Assembly: GCF_009905375.1 (NCBI RefSeq)
Contig: NC_133656.1
Location: forward strand, 237,420,396 to 237,484,395
DNA length: 64,000 nucleotides
Direction: 5' to 3'
Origin: Apium graveolens
Lineage: Eukaryota > Streptophyta > Magnoliopsida > Apiales > Apiaceae
The notes under the pieces were generated by a model. That model did no database searches, was not told the DNA's origin, and saw nothing but the letters and a program-made list of their open reading frames with translations. The translations under genes and the position numbers were made by a program. Positions 23,778 through 34,380 of the stretch are shown piece by piece (within the stretch, counting starts at the first letter, position 1; each line of letters begins with the position of its first letter).

Positions 23778-24842
23778 TGTTAGATATTGAATGCTTTAAA
23801 ATATAACACAAGGGGGGGGGATGAATGTGTTTCTTGGATTTTTCTTGGTTTTAATCTTTATGGATAATGGTTTGAACAAAGCATTTAAGAAATGTAGATA
23901 TTATGTTTAACAGAATGTACACAAGCACAAACACAATATATCAAAAACTCACTTAATTGTATTAATTAAGTTTGTCTTACTACAAATTTGTGTTCTTAAG
24001 AAAATAAGAACTCGGCTTCTATCTTGAGAGAATACAAGAAAATCTAGATCTGTTTTTTCACTTGTGAACTAAGGACCCGTGCATGCTTTATAGACTAGCA
24101 ACACAAGTTTATAAAACTTGCACTAAAATGTACTAAACCAATTTCTAAAGTAACCTTGTCTATTTTCTTTTCCGGTGTTAACAAATTTGTGCATTATCTT
24201 GCAGGTCTGTGACCGCCCTTTGTCCATTTAATCTTGACCCTTGATATTGTATTCTTCAAACTGTTTTGTAGACTTTTCAATTCAGTGAATGAACAGTTTA
24301 TTGACTAATAATCTTGAATCTTGAATTTGTCTGCATTCTGAATTTGAGAAGTATGTAGAGATCTCCAATTTGTTCCATAGAGAAGTGACATATCGATAAG
24401 TGTAATGACTTATCGATATCTCTGAGTTATCTATAATTATACTTGACTTGTCGAGGTCTCTAGATCCTTGCATGTGAAATGACTTGTCGATATGTCTAAG
24501 ATCTTTACATGTAGAATGACTTGTCAATATTTATGAGATCTCTTTATGCACGATTTGACTTATTGATATCTTTGAGATCTCTACATGAGAAATTGACTTG
24601 TCGATATCTCCAATTCTTCACATCTTCATCTGACTTGTCGATATCTCTGAAATCTCTACATGCAGAAATAATTTGTCGATATCTCTGAAACTTCTTTATA
24701 AGCCATTTTGGACTTCTCTACAAGTCATTTTGAACTTCTTAAATGACTTTTTGATATAACTTGATATGTGACTTGTCGATATTCTGACTTAAAACATTTT
24801 TCAAAATTAATTTCTTAGTTTGAAACTATTCACACAACAATC
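23778..24842 (-). repeat. Truncated partner LTR (5' LTR of the deleted element)
   Basis: It starts TGTTAGATATTGAATGC, like the left LTR, and follows it through the minisatellite. Similarity becomes patchy after gaaactattcac, with loss of the outer end near 24842. No target duplication can be assigned because of this truncation. Confidence 0.8.
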
Positions 24843-25006
24843 CCTCAAATTAAACCAAACCCAATTATTATTATCTAAAATTTCAATTTATTTTCAAAAT
24901 ATATATCGAAAAGTCAATTATATCAGTTAAAACGAGAGTAATCGTGTATTTTTAACAATTTTTTTGGGGATTAATCTCTAAACAGACACAAAAGAACACC
25001 CTAGCA

Positions 25007-25057
25007 ATGGCTGCTATTACTTCATTTTTCTTACACACCCAACATTTTTATTCATAA
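25007..25057 (+). CDS. Possible upstream ORF in the PPR leader (16 codons)
   Basis: ATGGCTGCTATTACTTC opens a 16-codon frame (MAAITSFFLHTQHFYS) that stops about 155 bases before the PPR start codon. If the transcript starts upstream of 25007 this would be a translated uORF. It could equally lie upstream of transcription. A roughly 28-base direct repeat (acttacaacctctgtatcta) occurs at 25066 and 25154 in the same leader. Confidence 0.25.
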   Translation: MAAITSFFLHTQHFYS

Positions 25058-25213
25058 AATCTCTACTTACAACCTCTGTATCTAACATCTCTGCACAGAT
25101 TTCGAGGTCAGTTGTTTCTCCTCCTCATGCCCAGACCATTTCATTCAATCTATACTTACAACCTCTGTATCTAACATCCTCAGATTAGATTCATTTTTAT
25201 TACAGTACTAGTT

Positions 25214-27823
25214 ATGTTAAGTCTTCGTAACATGAATAGAATTAGGGTTTTTATTACCCCTCTTCCATGTTTTGATTCTTGTTATAATAATTATAGATAC
25301 AGTTCATTTTTGAGTCCTGTGTGTAATGATAGTGTGAATCAATTACGCGCTCACGACGTCGTTTTGGCGTTTAAAGAGTGGTTTAGGAGTAGAGAAATAT
25401 GTGTAAGGCCGTGTTTGGATTCTATTTATGTGATTTTGAATAATACGGATGATGCTGGTTTGATTGATTTTGAATTGTCGAAACTTGAGTTGAGATTAGA
25501 TGAGAGGTTTGTGTTGGAGGTTTTGAATTCGGGGGAGGATGTGTTGTCGTGTTTGAAGTTTTTTGATTGGGCGGGGAGGCAACGAGGGTTTGTGCATACG
25601 AGGGCGACGTTTTATGCGATTTTTAAGGTTTTGAGTAAGGCGAGGTTGATGACGTTGATGACGGATTTTTTGGATAGTTATAGGAAGCAGAGTGGGATTT
25701 GTAAGACGAGGTTTTATAATACGTTGGTTATGGGGTATGCAGTGGCGGGGAAACCGGATGTTGCGTTGAGGGTGTTTGGGAAAATGCGGTTTCATGGGTT
25801 GGATTTGGATGAGTATTGTTATCATGTGTTGTTGAATGCGTTGGCGGAGCAGAGTTGTTTTGATGCGTTTGATATGGTGGCGAAGCAGATTGAGTTTAGG
25901 GGGTTGAAGAATTGTGTTACGCATGCGGTTTTGGTGAAAGGGTTGTGTAAGAAGAAGGAGTGGGATAGGGCGGAGAGTTATACGAGGGAGTTTGTGGCGA
26001 GTGGGATGGGGTCGACGGAGGCGGTGATTGGGACGTTGGTGGCGGGGTTGTGTAAGGAGAAGATGTTTGAGAGAGCGGCAGAGGTGGTGGAGGAGTTTGG
26101 GGGAAGTAAGGTGCCTTTGCAGACTGCTTATAATATGTGGATTAGAGATCTTGTTCGAGTTGGGCAGTTGGAAGGGGCGCTGAATATTTTGAAGAAAATG
26201 AAGGGAATGGATGGACCTGATGTGTTCCGTTACAATTTGTTGATAAACAAGCTTCTAAGGAAGAATCGGCATATGGAGGTTTATGATCTGTTTATGGAAA
26301 TGATGGAGAGACAGTTATGTCCGGACGAGGACACGATGAATTGTGTACTGTGCTTCTTTTGCAAGATTGGGCATGTTGATGAAGCGTTACATTTGTATGA
26401 TGCAAAGGTGGAGTTGGGGTTGTCCCCAAATAGGACAACCTATAATTTTCTGATAACTACGTTATGTGCGGAAGGGAATACTGACGAAGCATACCGGGTT
26501 TTAAGGGGCTCTCTTACTCAAGGTTACATCCCAGGGCAGAACTCCTTCTCGATTGTTGCTGATGCTCTTTGCCGAGAGCGTAAAGTTGATGAAATGAAAG
26601 ACTTGGTTTTTGTAGCTCTTGAGCGAAATTTTGCACCCTCTAGCTCTATTTACAGCAAATTTATATCAGCTATGAGCAAGAACAATAGAGTGGAAGATGG
26701 TTATATGCTTCATGGGCAACTCAACCTATTAAATAAAGTTACAAGTAGACATGCTTACATGAGCTTGATAGATGCTTTTAGAAAGACGAATAGGGGAGAT
26801 ATTGCAGTTAGACTACTTATAGAGATGCAAGAAAAAGGTCACGACCCGACACCCACAACATTTAAACGTGTCATTGAGCTTCTATTTGACATGGACAATC
26901 CAGAGCAGAAATTTTTCAGAATGCTAGAGATTCAACTATCCCGTCAGGGGCAGAAGCGTCATGTTTACAGGTTGTTTATTTTTGCAGCCGGACATGCCAG
27001 AAAACCTGAGCTGGCTAAGGCAGTGTATGACAAGATGTTAGATAATAATATCACTCCTGATGTGAAGACTAATATTCATATGCTGCTGAGTTATCTTAAA
27101 AGTGAAAGGACTGCTACAGCTGTCAGATTCTTTAACGATTTGAAAGGAGAAAGGAAGGCTGGGAAAAAGTTACATCAATGCTTGATTATTGGTCTTTGTA
27201 GGATGGATAAGGTAGACATGGCATTAAGCTATGTTAAAGAAATGAAGAGGGAGAACAAAACACCTAGTCTTAGATGTTATGAGGAGCTTGTGCTAGTGCT
27301 TTGTAATAATAATAAATATGATGAAGTGGTAGATGTTGTGGATGACACAATTAGAGATGGAAGAACGCTTTCAACTTTTATCGGTAATTTGCTATTGTTA
27401 CATTCTTTCAGGGCGGAAAACCTCTACTATTATTGGGTTCGATCAAGACATAATACCACTAGTTTCAGTTGGGAAATTGGTGAGCTCATTCGTGCATTTT
27501 CACCTTATATCACTGATATTCCAGATATAGAGGACTTGGAAGAAGTAATTCAACAGTTGTTTCCAATGGATGTCTTCACCTACAATCTATTAATAAGAAG
27601 GGTAATCATGGCTAAAAGAATACCCAGTGGACGCAGAATGGAAAGGGCCCGCGCATTGTTCAAGAGGTTATGTCAAAAAGGGCTTGAGCCCAATAAAATG
27701 ACTTTTGATTATATAGTACATGGTTATGCAAAGTTTGGTATGAAATCTGAAGCCAAAAGATGGTCAGAAGAGATGGAGAGGAGAGGGTTTGAACACACAA
27801 GCTGTACTAAATTGTTACTTTGA
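25214..27823 (+). CDS. P-class pentatricopeptide repeat protein (At1g71210-like), probably mitochondrial
   Basis: A single uninterrupted frame of 869 codons, typical of intronless plant PPR genes. PPR proteins bind organelle RNA for editing, splicing, processing or translation. The N-terminus (MLSLRNMNRIRVF, Arg-rich, few acids) fits a mitochondrial presequence. Repeats are clear from about residue 165: TRFYNTLVMGYAVAGKPDVA, HAVLVKGLCKKKEWDRAESY, FRYNLLINKLLRKNRHMEV, TYNFLITTLCAEGNTDEAYR, FTYNLLIRRVI and FDYIVHGYAKFGMKSEAKRW. No E, DYW or SMR tail is seen, so it is P-class. The KFFDWAGRQ segment and overall arrangement recall Arabidopsis At1g71210. Codon use changes sharply near 26130: the first 700 bases of the visible skew are almost C-free with G/T-ending codons. 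Confidence 0.92.
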   Translation: MLSLRNMNRIRVFITPLPCFDSCYNNYRYSSFLSPVCNDSVNQLRAHDVVLAFKEWFRSREICVRPCLDSIYVILNNTDDAGLIDFELSKLELRLDERFVLEVLNSGEDVLSCLKFFDWAGRQRGFVHTRATFYAIFKVLSKARLMTLMTDFLDSYRKQSGICKTRFYNTLVMGYAVAGKPDVALRVFGKMRFHGLDLDEYCYHVLLNALAEQSCFDAFDMVAKQIEFRGLKNCVTHAVLVKGLCKKKEWDRAESYTREFVASGMGSTEAVIGTLVAGLCKEKMFERAAEVVEEFGGSKVPLQTAYNMWIRDLVRVGQLEGALNILKKMKGMDGPDVFRYNLLINKLLRKNRHMEVYDLFMEMMERQLCPDEDTMNCVLCFFCKIGHVDEALHLYDAKVELGLSPNRTTYNFLITTLCAEGNTDEAYRVLRGSLTQGYIPGQNSFSIVADALCRERKVDEMKDLVFVALERNFAPSSSIYSKFISAMSKNNRVEDGYMLHGQLNLLNKVTSRHAYMSLIDAFRKTNRGDIAVRLLIEMQEKGHDPTPTTFKRVIELLFDMDNPEQKFFRMLEIQLSRQGQKRHVYRLFIFAAGHARKPELAKAVYDKMLDNNITPDVKTNIHMLLSYLKSERTATAVRFFNDLKGERKAGKKLHQCLIIGLCRMDKVDMALSYVKEMKRENKTPSLRCYEELVLVLCNNNKYDEVVDVVDDTIRDGRTLSTFIGNLLLLHSFRAENLYYYWVRSRHNTTSFSWEIGELIRAFSPYITDIPDIEDLEEVIQQLFPMDVFTYNLLIRRVIMAKRIPSGRRMERARALFKRLCQKGLEPNKMTFDYIVHGYAKFGMKSEAKRWSEEMERRGFEHTSCTKLLL

Positions 27824-30700
27824 CACATCTTTGTCCATTAACATTTTATAGGGAACAGGTGGAGAACATACAAATTTTTGATAACATTGTGTAAACATTT
27901 GATCTAATATCTTGTACTGGTGATTTTGAAGCTTTAGATCACCTAAAAGCGGGAATAACAAAGAATTTTTTTTATGGAGTCCTCTCTGCCTCGTTTTTTC
28001 TTAAGGTTCGTATATATACCCGTGTCTAGAAGAAATGAAACCAGGAGGTTTGTTTAGTCATCTGTAATTGTTAGGTGGTGTAGTATAATTAGGAACTTTG
28101 AATCTTTTTACTATCCTCATGTCCAGTACCTGCTTTGTTTTCTTTTCTCTTGGTTGAACAGTAGGATGATAATTTGTATAGTAATTGCAATAGAACCAGA
28201 GAGTATATATAATAAATCAAATACTTTCCAGGAGGTTGCAAAACTGTTGGGCACCAACTCAAATATAATCCTCAATCTATTATTCACTCTAAACTGTCTA
28301 AATGACCTGAAAAGAAATTGAGACTTCACATTACCTATATACCTGAACTAGAAATCTCCTACTTTAGTTACATTTTTGTTGACATACTCTGTGCAATAGT
28401 TGTTATAGTCGCAGTGGCATGTGTTTTTGTGCAGGTCTGTTTGTGCGCATATTTATGTTTCAGTTACTATGTAACTAAAAACTATCGGGTCAGCAGTTAC
28501 TTGTAGGTATATTTTGTATTATAAAGCTATCACATAGTTAAGAAGATGGTTCTGGAGACTTGAGAGGCTTCCACCTGGAAGGCCGCATCTCTGTTCTGTA
28601 TTTAGTATTTGTTTCTATCGTGTTCAGTGTTGCTCAGGAATTATGATTTATTATCACATCAGTATATATAGTAGTTATTACATGTATCACTACTACTGTC
28701 TGTTCTGCAGATTCCAATGGGTGGTCATTTCATAGATGCAGCATAATCCTGACTTTAATCAATATGCAGGATCCATGTTTATAGTACAAGGAGATGCTAT
28801 GCTTCAACTTTGCGATAGTATGTGTAAGGACCACTTTCGTACTTTCTCTATTATAGTACATGCATTTTTCATTCAGCTGTAGATATCTAATTCATCTCTG
28901 ATTTTGTGTGATATTTCAAATTTTGGTGTGGATGATGCAAGTGTATCTTTCATCATATATCTGATTAATCTGTGATTTTGCTTGATATTTTAAAGTATGA
29001 CTTCAACTAAAACAGATCTTTGTACGTAGTTTTTCGTTCTTTTTTTCGTTCCTTCGTTTGTAATTAATATTTTCCTATTCTAAACACGGATTGTAGGAGA
29101 AGTGCTTAATGAAATGGCATAAAGAAGAGAGCAAAACAGATACCTTAAGTACTCCTCTTCTTGATATTTCTAAATCGACCATACAGAATTACAGATTAAG
29201 TGCTTGCTCCCTCTTGCTTACTTTGCAATTGTATCAATGTAGATGTTTCTCTTTGAAAAATCCATATGTAGCTAATCAAGATGTTTCAGTTGTATATCAC
29301 ATCTTGTAAGCAAGGTTGGAATTCATCAGATGAAACTGCTCTGACTTGTGACTAGTAACTGGACTACGTTTTGAGTTTATGTCATTGTTACCTCATTATT
29401 TAACTTACATTGTACTGCCTGCTGCATATCCAGACACGTGTAGTAAGTTTTTTATGTGCTACATATGTATAGCTAGTGTTGCTTAGTACACTGTGGTTGC
29501 TAACAGCCTAATAAGTAATACCACCTTCTTATATAAATTTAATAATTTGCTGTGTTAATTTCCCAATTTTAGTGTATTTTGTTATTTTCTTACTTTTATA
29601 ATTGTTATTTGTTTTTAATTACTTTTGTATGAATTGATAGAAAATAAGTTGTGGTCCGGTCCCCCGTCCCTCCCAAAATAAAAGGTTGGCATCTACACGG
29701 TTTGAGGTAGCATTAGATTGTATCAGTGGTCTTCATTCTGAACATAAGCAAAACAATTAGGAAGCGTTTGCATTGTTCATTGGAGTGAACAAAACTACCC
29801 CCAAATTTTCCTAAATAACCTCTTAAATGCATGTCTTTTGTTAAATCCCTGTTATTATTTGCATATAGATACGATGTTAAGACAAAATTGGAAAGCGAAA
29901 AAACAGTGTACAGTATTTTTGTGAATTAGAGAGTATTTGCTTTTGGATATGAGTAATCATTTACATCTCTGCTTTGTTGCGGGAAGTTAGGAATTGTTCC
30001 GAATTTTGTTGTGATTAATGTTAAGTGATTGTTTTCTCTTGTATTGTAGTAGTGCTTAATGCTAGGTGATTTATTCTCAGAAGTGTAAGCTGAAGTGTGT
30101 AGCGGATCCAGCATTGGAACCGGTGTCTGGTGTGTTTGAGCCTTGGAGGTAGAGTAGGTTGTTCTACTGGTAAACTGTTGGCGTCTGCAGTGGAAGTTGC
30201 GAGAACTCTAAATCCAGGGACCATGGGAAGAACAATCATTGGCAGTTCTATTCCCTTGTATCTTTAAATATACCTTGTGCACATAGAAGAACATATGTAT
30301 ATGCTTGTGTAGACAGTTACTGAGTATTTAGGCGCATTAAAAGGTGTAAAAGATTATATATGGCTGAAGGTACCAAAAAGAGGAACACTCAATTCCATTA
30401 ACAGTTAAATTTGCTTAAATTTATCGAAATAATGAAATTGAGTTGTTCCTCTTTTTTTTTGCTAAATTAAGCAATTGCCAAATTTATCGAAAGAATTCCT
30501 GCTTGAATTGTATAGTACAAAAATATTTGGAGTTGTGGTATTTTACAATTCAACAAAAGTTTTGAAAATTCAGAGCTGGCCAAATATTGTCATGTAAAAC
30601 CTACTTAGATTAAAGCTTCACAAGAACAGCAGTATTTCAAGTCTGCAGATGCTGAAGCATACTAATAAGAAGAATCATAAATCAATTCATATAAGTAATT
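27824..30700. other. PPR 3' UTR and intergenic DNA
   Basis: The stop at 27823 is followed by AT-rich sequence in which I see no convincing exon, RNA gene or complete transposon. Several cag/gt sites (for example near 28435 and 28710) could belong to a spliced 3' UTR, but nothing decides this. Confidence 0.35.
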
Positions 30701-30714
30701 GAGTTTGATTCTGG

Positions 30715-30925
30715 TGGGTGCGTGTCTGATTAATTATAAAAATAAGAGTTCATATTCAACACAATGTAGTACACATAAATCAATCGTAAGAGGAGCAACG
30801 ACTAATAGATCATTTTGTGTGTGCGCGATTGATTATATATAAAAAAAGAGTTCATATTCAACATAACGTGGTACACATAAATCAATCGTAAGAGGAGAAA
30901 CAACTAATAAGATCACTAAAACTGC
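30715..30925. repeat. Two-copy tandem duplication, about 115 bp
   Basis: gattaattataaaaataaga, gttcatattcaacacaatg and acacataaatcaatcgtaag with aggagcaacgactaata appear at 30727-30812 and again, slightly changed, at 30830-30915. It lies just downstream of the SIN3-like gene's 3' end. Confidence 0.7.
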
Positions 30926-31045
30926 TAGCCTACTCCAGTTCTGATCTCCAGCTGCTTTAATTGCTAACTTAATCGCGATTATGCTCTGATTAACAAATGT
31001 TCTGTTAAGAAACTCTACCTCTAACATTACACTAATCTCATCTTC

Positions 31046-32188
31046 TCAAGTTATCACCTCATACTTGTTCAATCCAAAGCCATTTGTTGAAGCCTTTTTC
31101 GCGTTTCTCAGAAACTCTCTGTGACGCTGAACACGTCCCTTTTCCCTAATATCTTCAAAAATCTCATTCCAGACTGTGTCCAGATGAAGTTTCTGCTCCT
31201 CCATTTGCCTCTTCTTCTGCCTCAGCCTTTCCAGTACCAATGCTCCTGCAGCCACACCTCGAACCGGATCAGACTTCAGAATCTGTACCATATTCTCCCC
31301 CAATCCCTGGTGATCATCATCAGAGTCGTCGTACAGCTTCTTAACACACCTGAAATCAATGGCTGTGAGATCCTCTAAGCTTTCTGAACCCTTCTCTAGC
31401 TTCTTAATTGTAGACTCTAATCGCGATAAAGCCAAGTCCATCTCGAACAGATAAAACTCCTTAACATCCATTGTCTCTTCCTGCAAACTGCAAACAACAG
31501 CACTACTTCCCTTTCCGCTATTCCCTTCAGAGTGCCTAATAGGCTCCCCTAAAGACTGCGCTAACACGCGATTAGCTTCCAAGTACAAGTCAGGATCATC
31601 CTTAAACAACTTATTACAAATCATATCTGCTTCAGATAATGTAATCTTCTTCTCATAGTACGCCAATACCATCTTAGCAAACTCCATCAAGACACTAAAC
31701 TCGACATCATTCTTCTCAACACATCGGTCACGAACCTTGTTGAACACTTCACTAGGAGTACTCTCATGTAGTAGCCATGCATGTTTACGAGTGCACTGCA
31801 TCTTCTTGGGAGGCTGATCAGCATCATCCTCTTTCCCCACCTCACCGCGCTTGCGTTTAAGGCCAACAACACAGGCTTCTTGATTTCTCGGTATAATAAA
31901 CTCGTTGCCTTGGTGATCAAGGCAAACAACAGAGGCCTCATACTTTCTCGGCAAGAACTCGTTAAGGCCAGAAAGTAAGTCAGGATGATCACCTGCAAAA
32001 AAGCTTTCGAGTTTCGAGACCAAATGAGCATGATCTTGTTCCACATGTAAACTAGTTACGATTTTCGCAAACTCAGTGAACTTCGAAGGCTGGTTAGCGA
32101 ATCTCTGTTTGACATTAAAAATAAACTGCTGGGCTTTTTGTTCAAGGGTTTTCATGGCTGCTTCTGAGGACTTGAAAAGATCATACAA
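31046..32188 (-). CDS. Compact SIN3-like protein with two PAH domains, intronless
   Basis: 380 codons. Residues about 13-75 (LEQKAQQFIFNVKQRFANQP, FTEFAKIVTSLHV, HLVSKLESFFAGDHPDLL, GLNEFLP) are a paired amphipathic helix, PAH1. Residues about 155-210 (VEFSVLMEFAKMVLAYYEKK, ADMICNKLFKDDPDLYLEAN) form a second. A KRKR-containing linker could be a nuclear signal. The C-terminal third (SRLESTIKKLEKG, LTAIDFRCVKKLYDD, LERLRQKKRQ, LDTVWNEIFED) resembles a shortened HDAC-interaction region of SIN3. Full plant SIN3-like proteins are over 1000 residues with many introns. This copy has none, so a retroposed or minimal paralogue is likely. A TATATA at 32229-32224 lies only about 36 bases before the first ATG, so Met12 (32155), directly before PAH1, may be the real start. 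Confidence 0.85.
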   Translation of the reverse strand: MYDLFKSSEAAMKTLEQKAQQFIFNVKQRFANQPSKFTEFAKIVTSLHVEQDHAHLVSKLESFFAGDHPDLLSGLNEFLPRKYEASVVCLDHQGNEFIIPRNQEACVVGLKRKRGEVGKEDDADQPPKKMQCTRKHAWLLHESTPSEVFNKVRDRCVEKNDVEFSVLMEFAKMVLAYYEKKITLSEADMICNKLFKDDPDLYLEANRVLAQSLGEPIRHSEGNSGKGSSAVVCSLQEETMDVKEFYLFEMDLALSRLESTIKKLEKGSESLEDLTAIDFRCVKKLYDDSDDDHQGLGENMVQILKSDPVRGVAAGALVLERLRQKKRQMEEQKLHLDTVWNEIFEDIREKGRVQRHREFLRNAKKASTNGFGLNKYEVIT

Positions 32189-32223
32189 TGTGAAGTTTCA
32201 GGCTTGTTGTGTTGTGTGTTGCA

Positions 32224-32229
32224 TATATA
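32224..32229 (-). promoter_or_regulatory. TATA-like box of the SIN3-like gene
   Basis: The minus strand reads CTCTATATATGC here, about 36 bases before the first ATG. With the usual 25-35 base spacing to the start site the 5' UTR would be very short, which favours the internal Met12 as start. This is inference. Confidence 0.4.
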
Positions 32230-32299
32230 GAGAAAGTGTTTTTTGAATACGAGTAGGTTTAGGAAAATCGAAATATTGCTGAACGGTGGGCTTGTCCAG

Positions 32300-34380
32300 C
32301 TGTACCATTCAGCGATATAGCTTTTCAAACATAGAGTGTTTCCTAATCAGATTAGGATACATATTCAAAATATAAATATGATTTATTTTTTTATATTTAA
32401 ATAGTAACTAGTATTTTGCATGTATATTTCTATTTTACTATTGATTAGGTATAGTTGGTTTTTTGTACAAATTTGATACTCATAGCTATATTTAAATGTT
32501 ATTTTATTCCATGAAAAAATTGTGATTGTATTCAAATAAAATATATACTAATATATTAAAGACGAAATAATGAAAGTTTGGTTAGTAGTCGGTCTGCTCA
32601 CGATAATTATAATAATATTTAAAATAAAATACTCTCATAAATAGATTATTATTCACAATATATTTATTTAGGTACAAATAGAACTGTAATATGTCTAATA
32701 ATTTTGAGTTAAACAAAATAATATATAATATTAAATAAAATTATATTATTGATTTAATCCTAAATCAAAAATAAAAATAAATTATGTACAATTAGTTGTA
32801 TTTGCAGCACGGATTAAACTAAAATATAAAAACCGATAAAAATTTGAAAGCAAATTCGTTTGGTCGATATAATGTTAGGACTAAAACAAAAAAAATGAAC
32901 AAGCTAAAACAAAATAAATTGAAAACAAATTCTTTTGGCAGATATCATGCCATCAGACTAGAATAAAATTATAAATATTATCAATTCGGTCTAAAATATA
33001 ATAATATTCATTCACGACTAACATGAAATCAAACAAAAACTAAATATAATTAACTGGATTTGGTAACATAACGGTCTAATACTAAAATCAACCTGGGTAA
33101 AATAATATAATAAATATTACCGATCTAGCTAACAAATATTTTATCAAACCGGACTACAACATAATGCGTTGGTCGATATAATGTCATCAAAATAAATAAA
33201 ATATGTTATATATTCGGCTTAAAATAAAATAATATTTAACCAGAACTAAAATAAAATTAAATTCAAACAAAAGGTATTTTTTATATTATTGATCCGTTCA
33301 AAAAACTAAATATAATTAGCTGGATTTGGTGACATAAGGTATGATACTAAAACCAAGATTTGCTAGCTCGAATTAAAATAATATAATAAATACTACCGAT
33401 CTAGCTAAAAAATATTTTATCAAACCGGGCTACAACATAATGCGTTGGTCAATATAATGTCATCAGAATAAAACAAAATATGTTATCTATTCGGCTTAAA
33501 ATAAAATAATATTTAACCAGAACTAAAATAAAATTAAAAACAAAATAAATGTAATTAGATGGTTGATATAACGGGTCTAAGACTAAAATAAAATAATATA
33601 TATTATTGATCTACGCTAAACTAAAATTAAATTCAAACCAATGGTATTTTTTATATTATTGATTTGTGTTAAAATAAAATTAAAGTCTACATAATTTATT
33701 GTTAGGTAAAATGTACGCTTAGGATTGTGGGATAATTGGGATCCGACCGTAATAGCCGAAATATTAAAAGTTTGATTGCAAATTTGTTTGTAAAATGTTT
33801 GGGTTATATAATATCTAAAATTATTTTAATAAAATGAAAATATAGATAATTCCTTAGTTAGTACAATTGCGTCGAACTAAAATAAATCAATGCATGCTAA
33901 TCATCCGGGCTAAAAAAAATTATACAATTGATTCATGATAAATCAAAATTAAAATAAGAATATAACTATACGAGCTAAAATAAAATAATATGTACTTTTA
34001 TTCGGGTTAACATAATTTTTTATTATTAATGCGGGTTTAAAAAAATCAAACTAAAATAAATTTGAATATAATTAGTTAGATTTGTTCGGTATACCAAAGT
34101 AAAGATAATTTGTTTATCATTGATGTGAGCTAAAATTTTTCTTTTATTAAAATATAATTATCTTTTGTAAATACACCTATTAATTTAAACAAAACTAAAT
34201 CTTGTTTCTTTAAAAACTAAAATTTCACTAAATTATACACATGCATATTTAAAATATTATAAAAACATATTATCAAAAATTTCTAATAAATAAATTTCAG
34301 AGCTTAAAATTTTCACTTCAAATTAAATTCAAAAATTATTTAATATTAAAAATAATCCGTGCATCGCACGGGTTTTAGGT
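32300..34380. repeat. AT-rich repeat block with a 265-bp tandem duplication and a terminal hairpin
   Basis: Words such as aaaataaaataatat, ggtcgatataatgtcatc and cggcttaaaataaaataata recur throughout. The segment from aaaaactaaatataatta (33035) to about 33275 is repeated from 33299 to about 33541. At 34357-34371 there is CCGTGCATCGCACGG, a 6-bp stem with a 3-base loop. No open frame is meaningful. It may be a decayed non-coding transposon, but I cannot assign a class. Confidence 0.5.

Larger units (their letters stand above)
21300..24842 (-). mobile_element. Internally deleted LTR retrotransposon (copia-type gag), minus strand
   Basis: A 1301-bp LTR (21300-22600, TGTTAGATATTG to GAACAACA) and a second, truncated LTR (23778 to about 24842) flank only about 1.2 kb. 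The minus strand has a polypurine tract (CAAATTGGGGGAGAT, 22615-22601) next to the 3' LTR. Beside the 5' LTR it has AGTGGTATCAGC, the initiator-Met tRNA type primer site. The interior keeps the gag start and a 3' coding piece but no protease, integrase, RT or RNase H. It is therefore a non-autonomous deletion derivative. A related 3' end lies at 42660-45777. Confidence 0.85.

Noticed and set aside
25496..25924. Long minus-strand open frame (142 codons) within the PPR gene
   Set aside because: It is a by-product of the C-poor coding strand of the PPR gene. The protein is Arg/His/Pro low-complexity and matches nothing I know.
28318..29309. Short plus frames after the PPR gene as new genes
   Set aside because: They are 60-70 codons, AT-rich, and without domain or splice support; more likely 3' UTR or intergenic.
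30021..30239. Minus-strand frame MIVLPMVPGF and plus-strand GCSTGKLLASAVEVARTLNP-like text
   Set aside because: Both are short, lack splice context and match no family I can name; probably chance.
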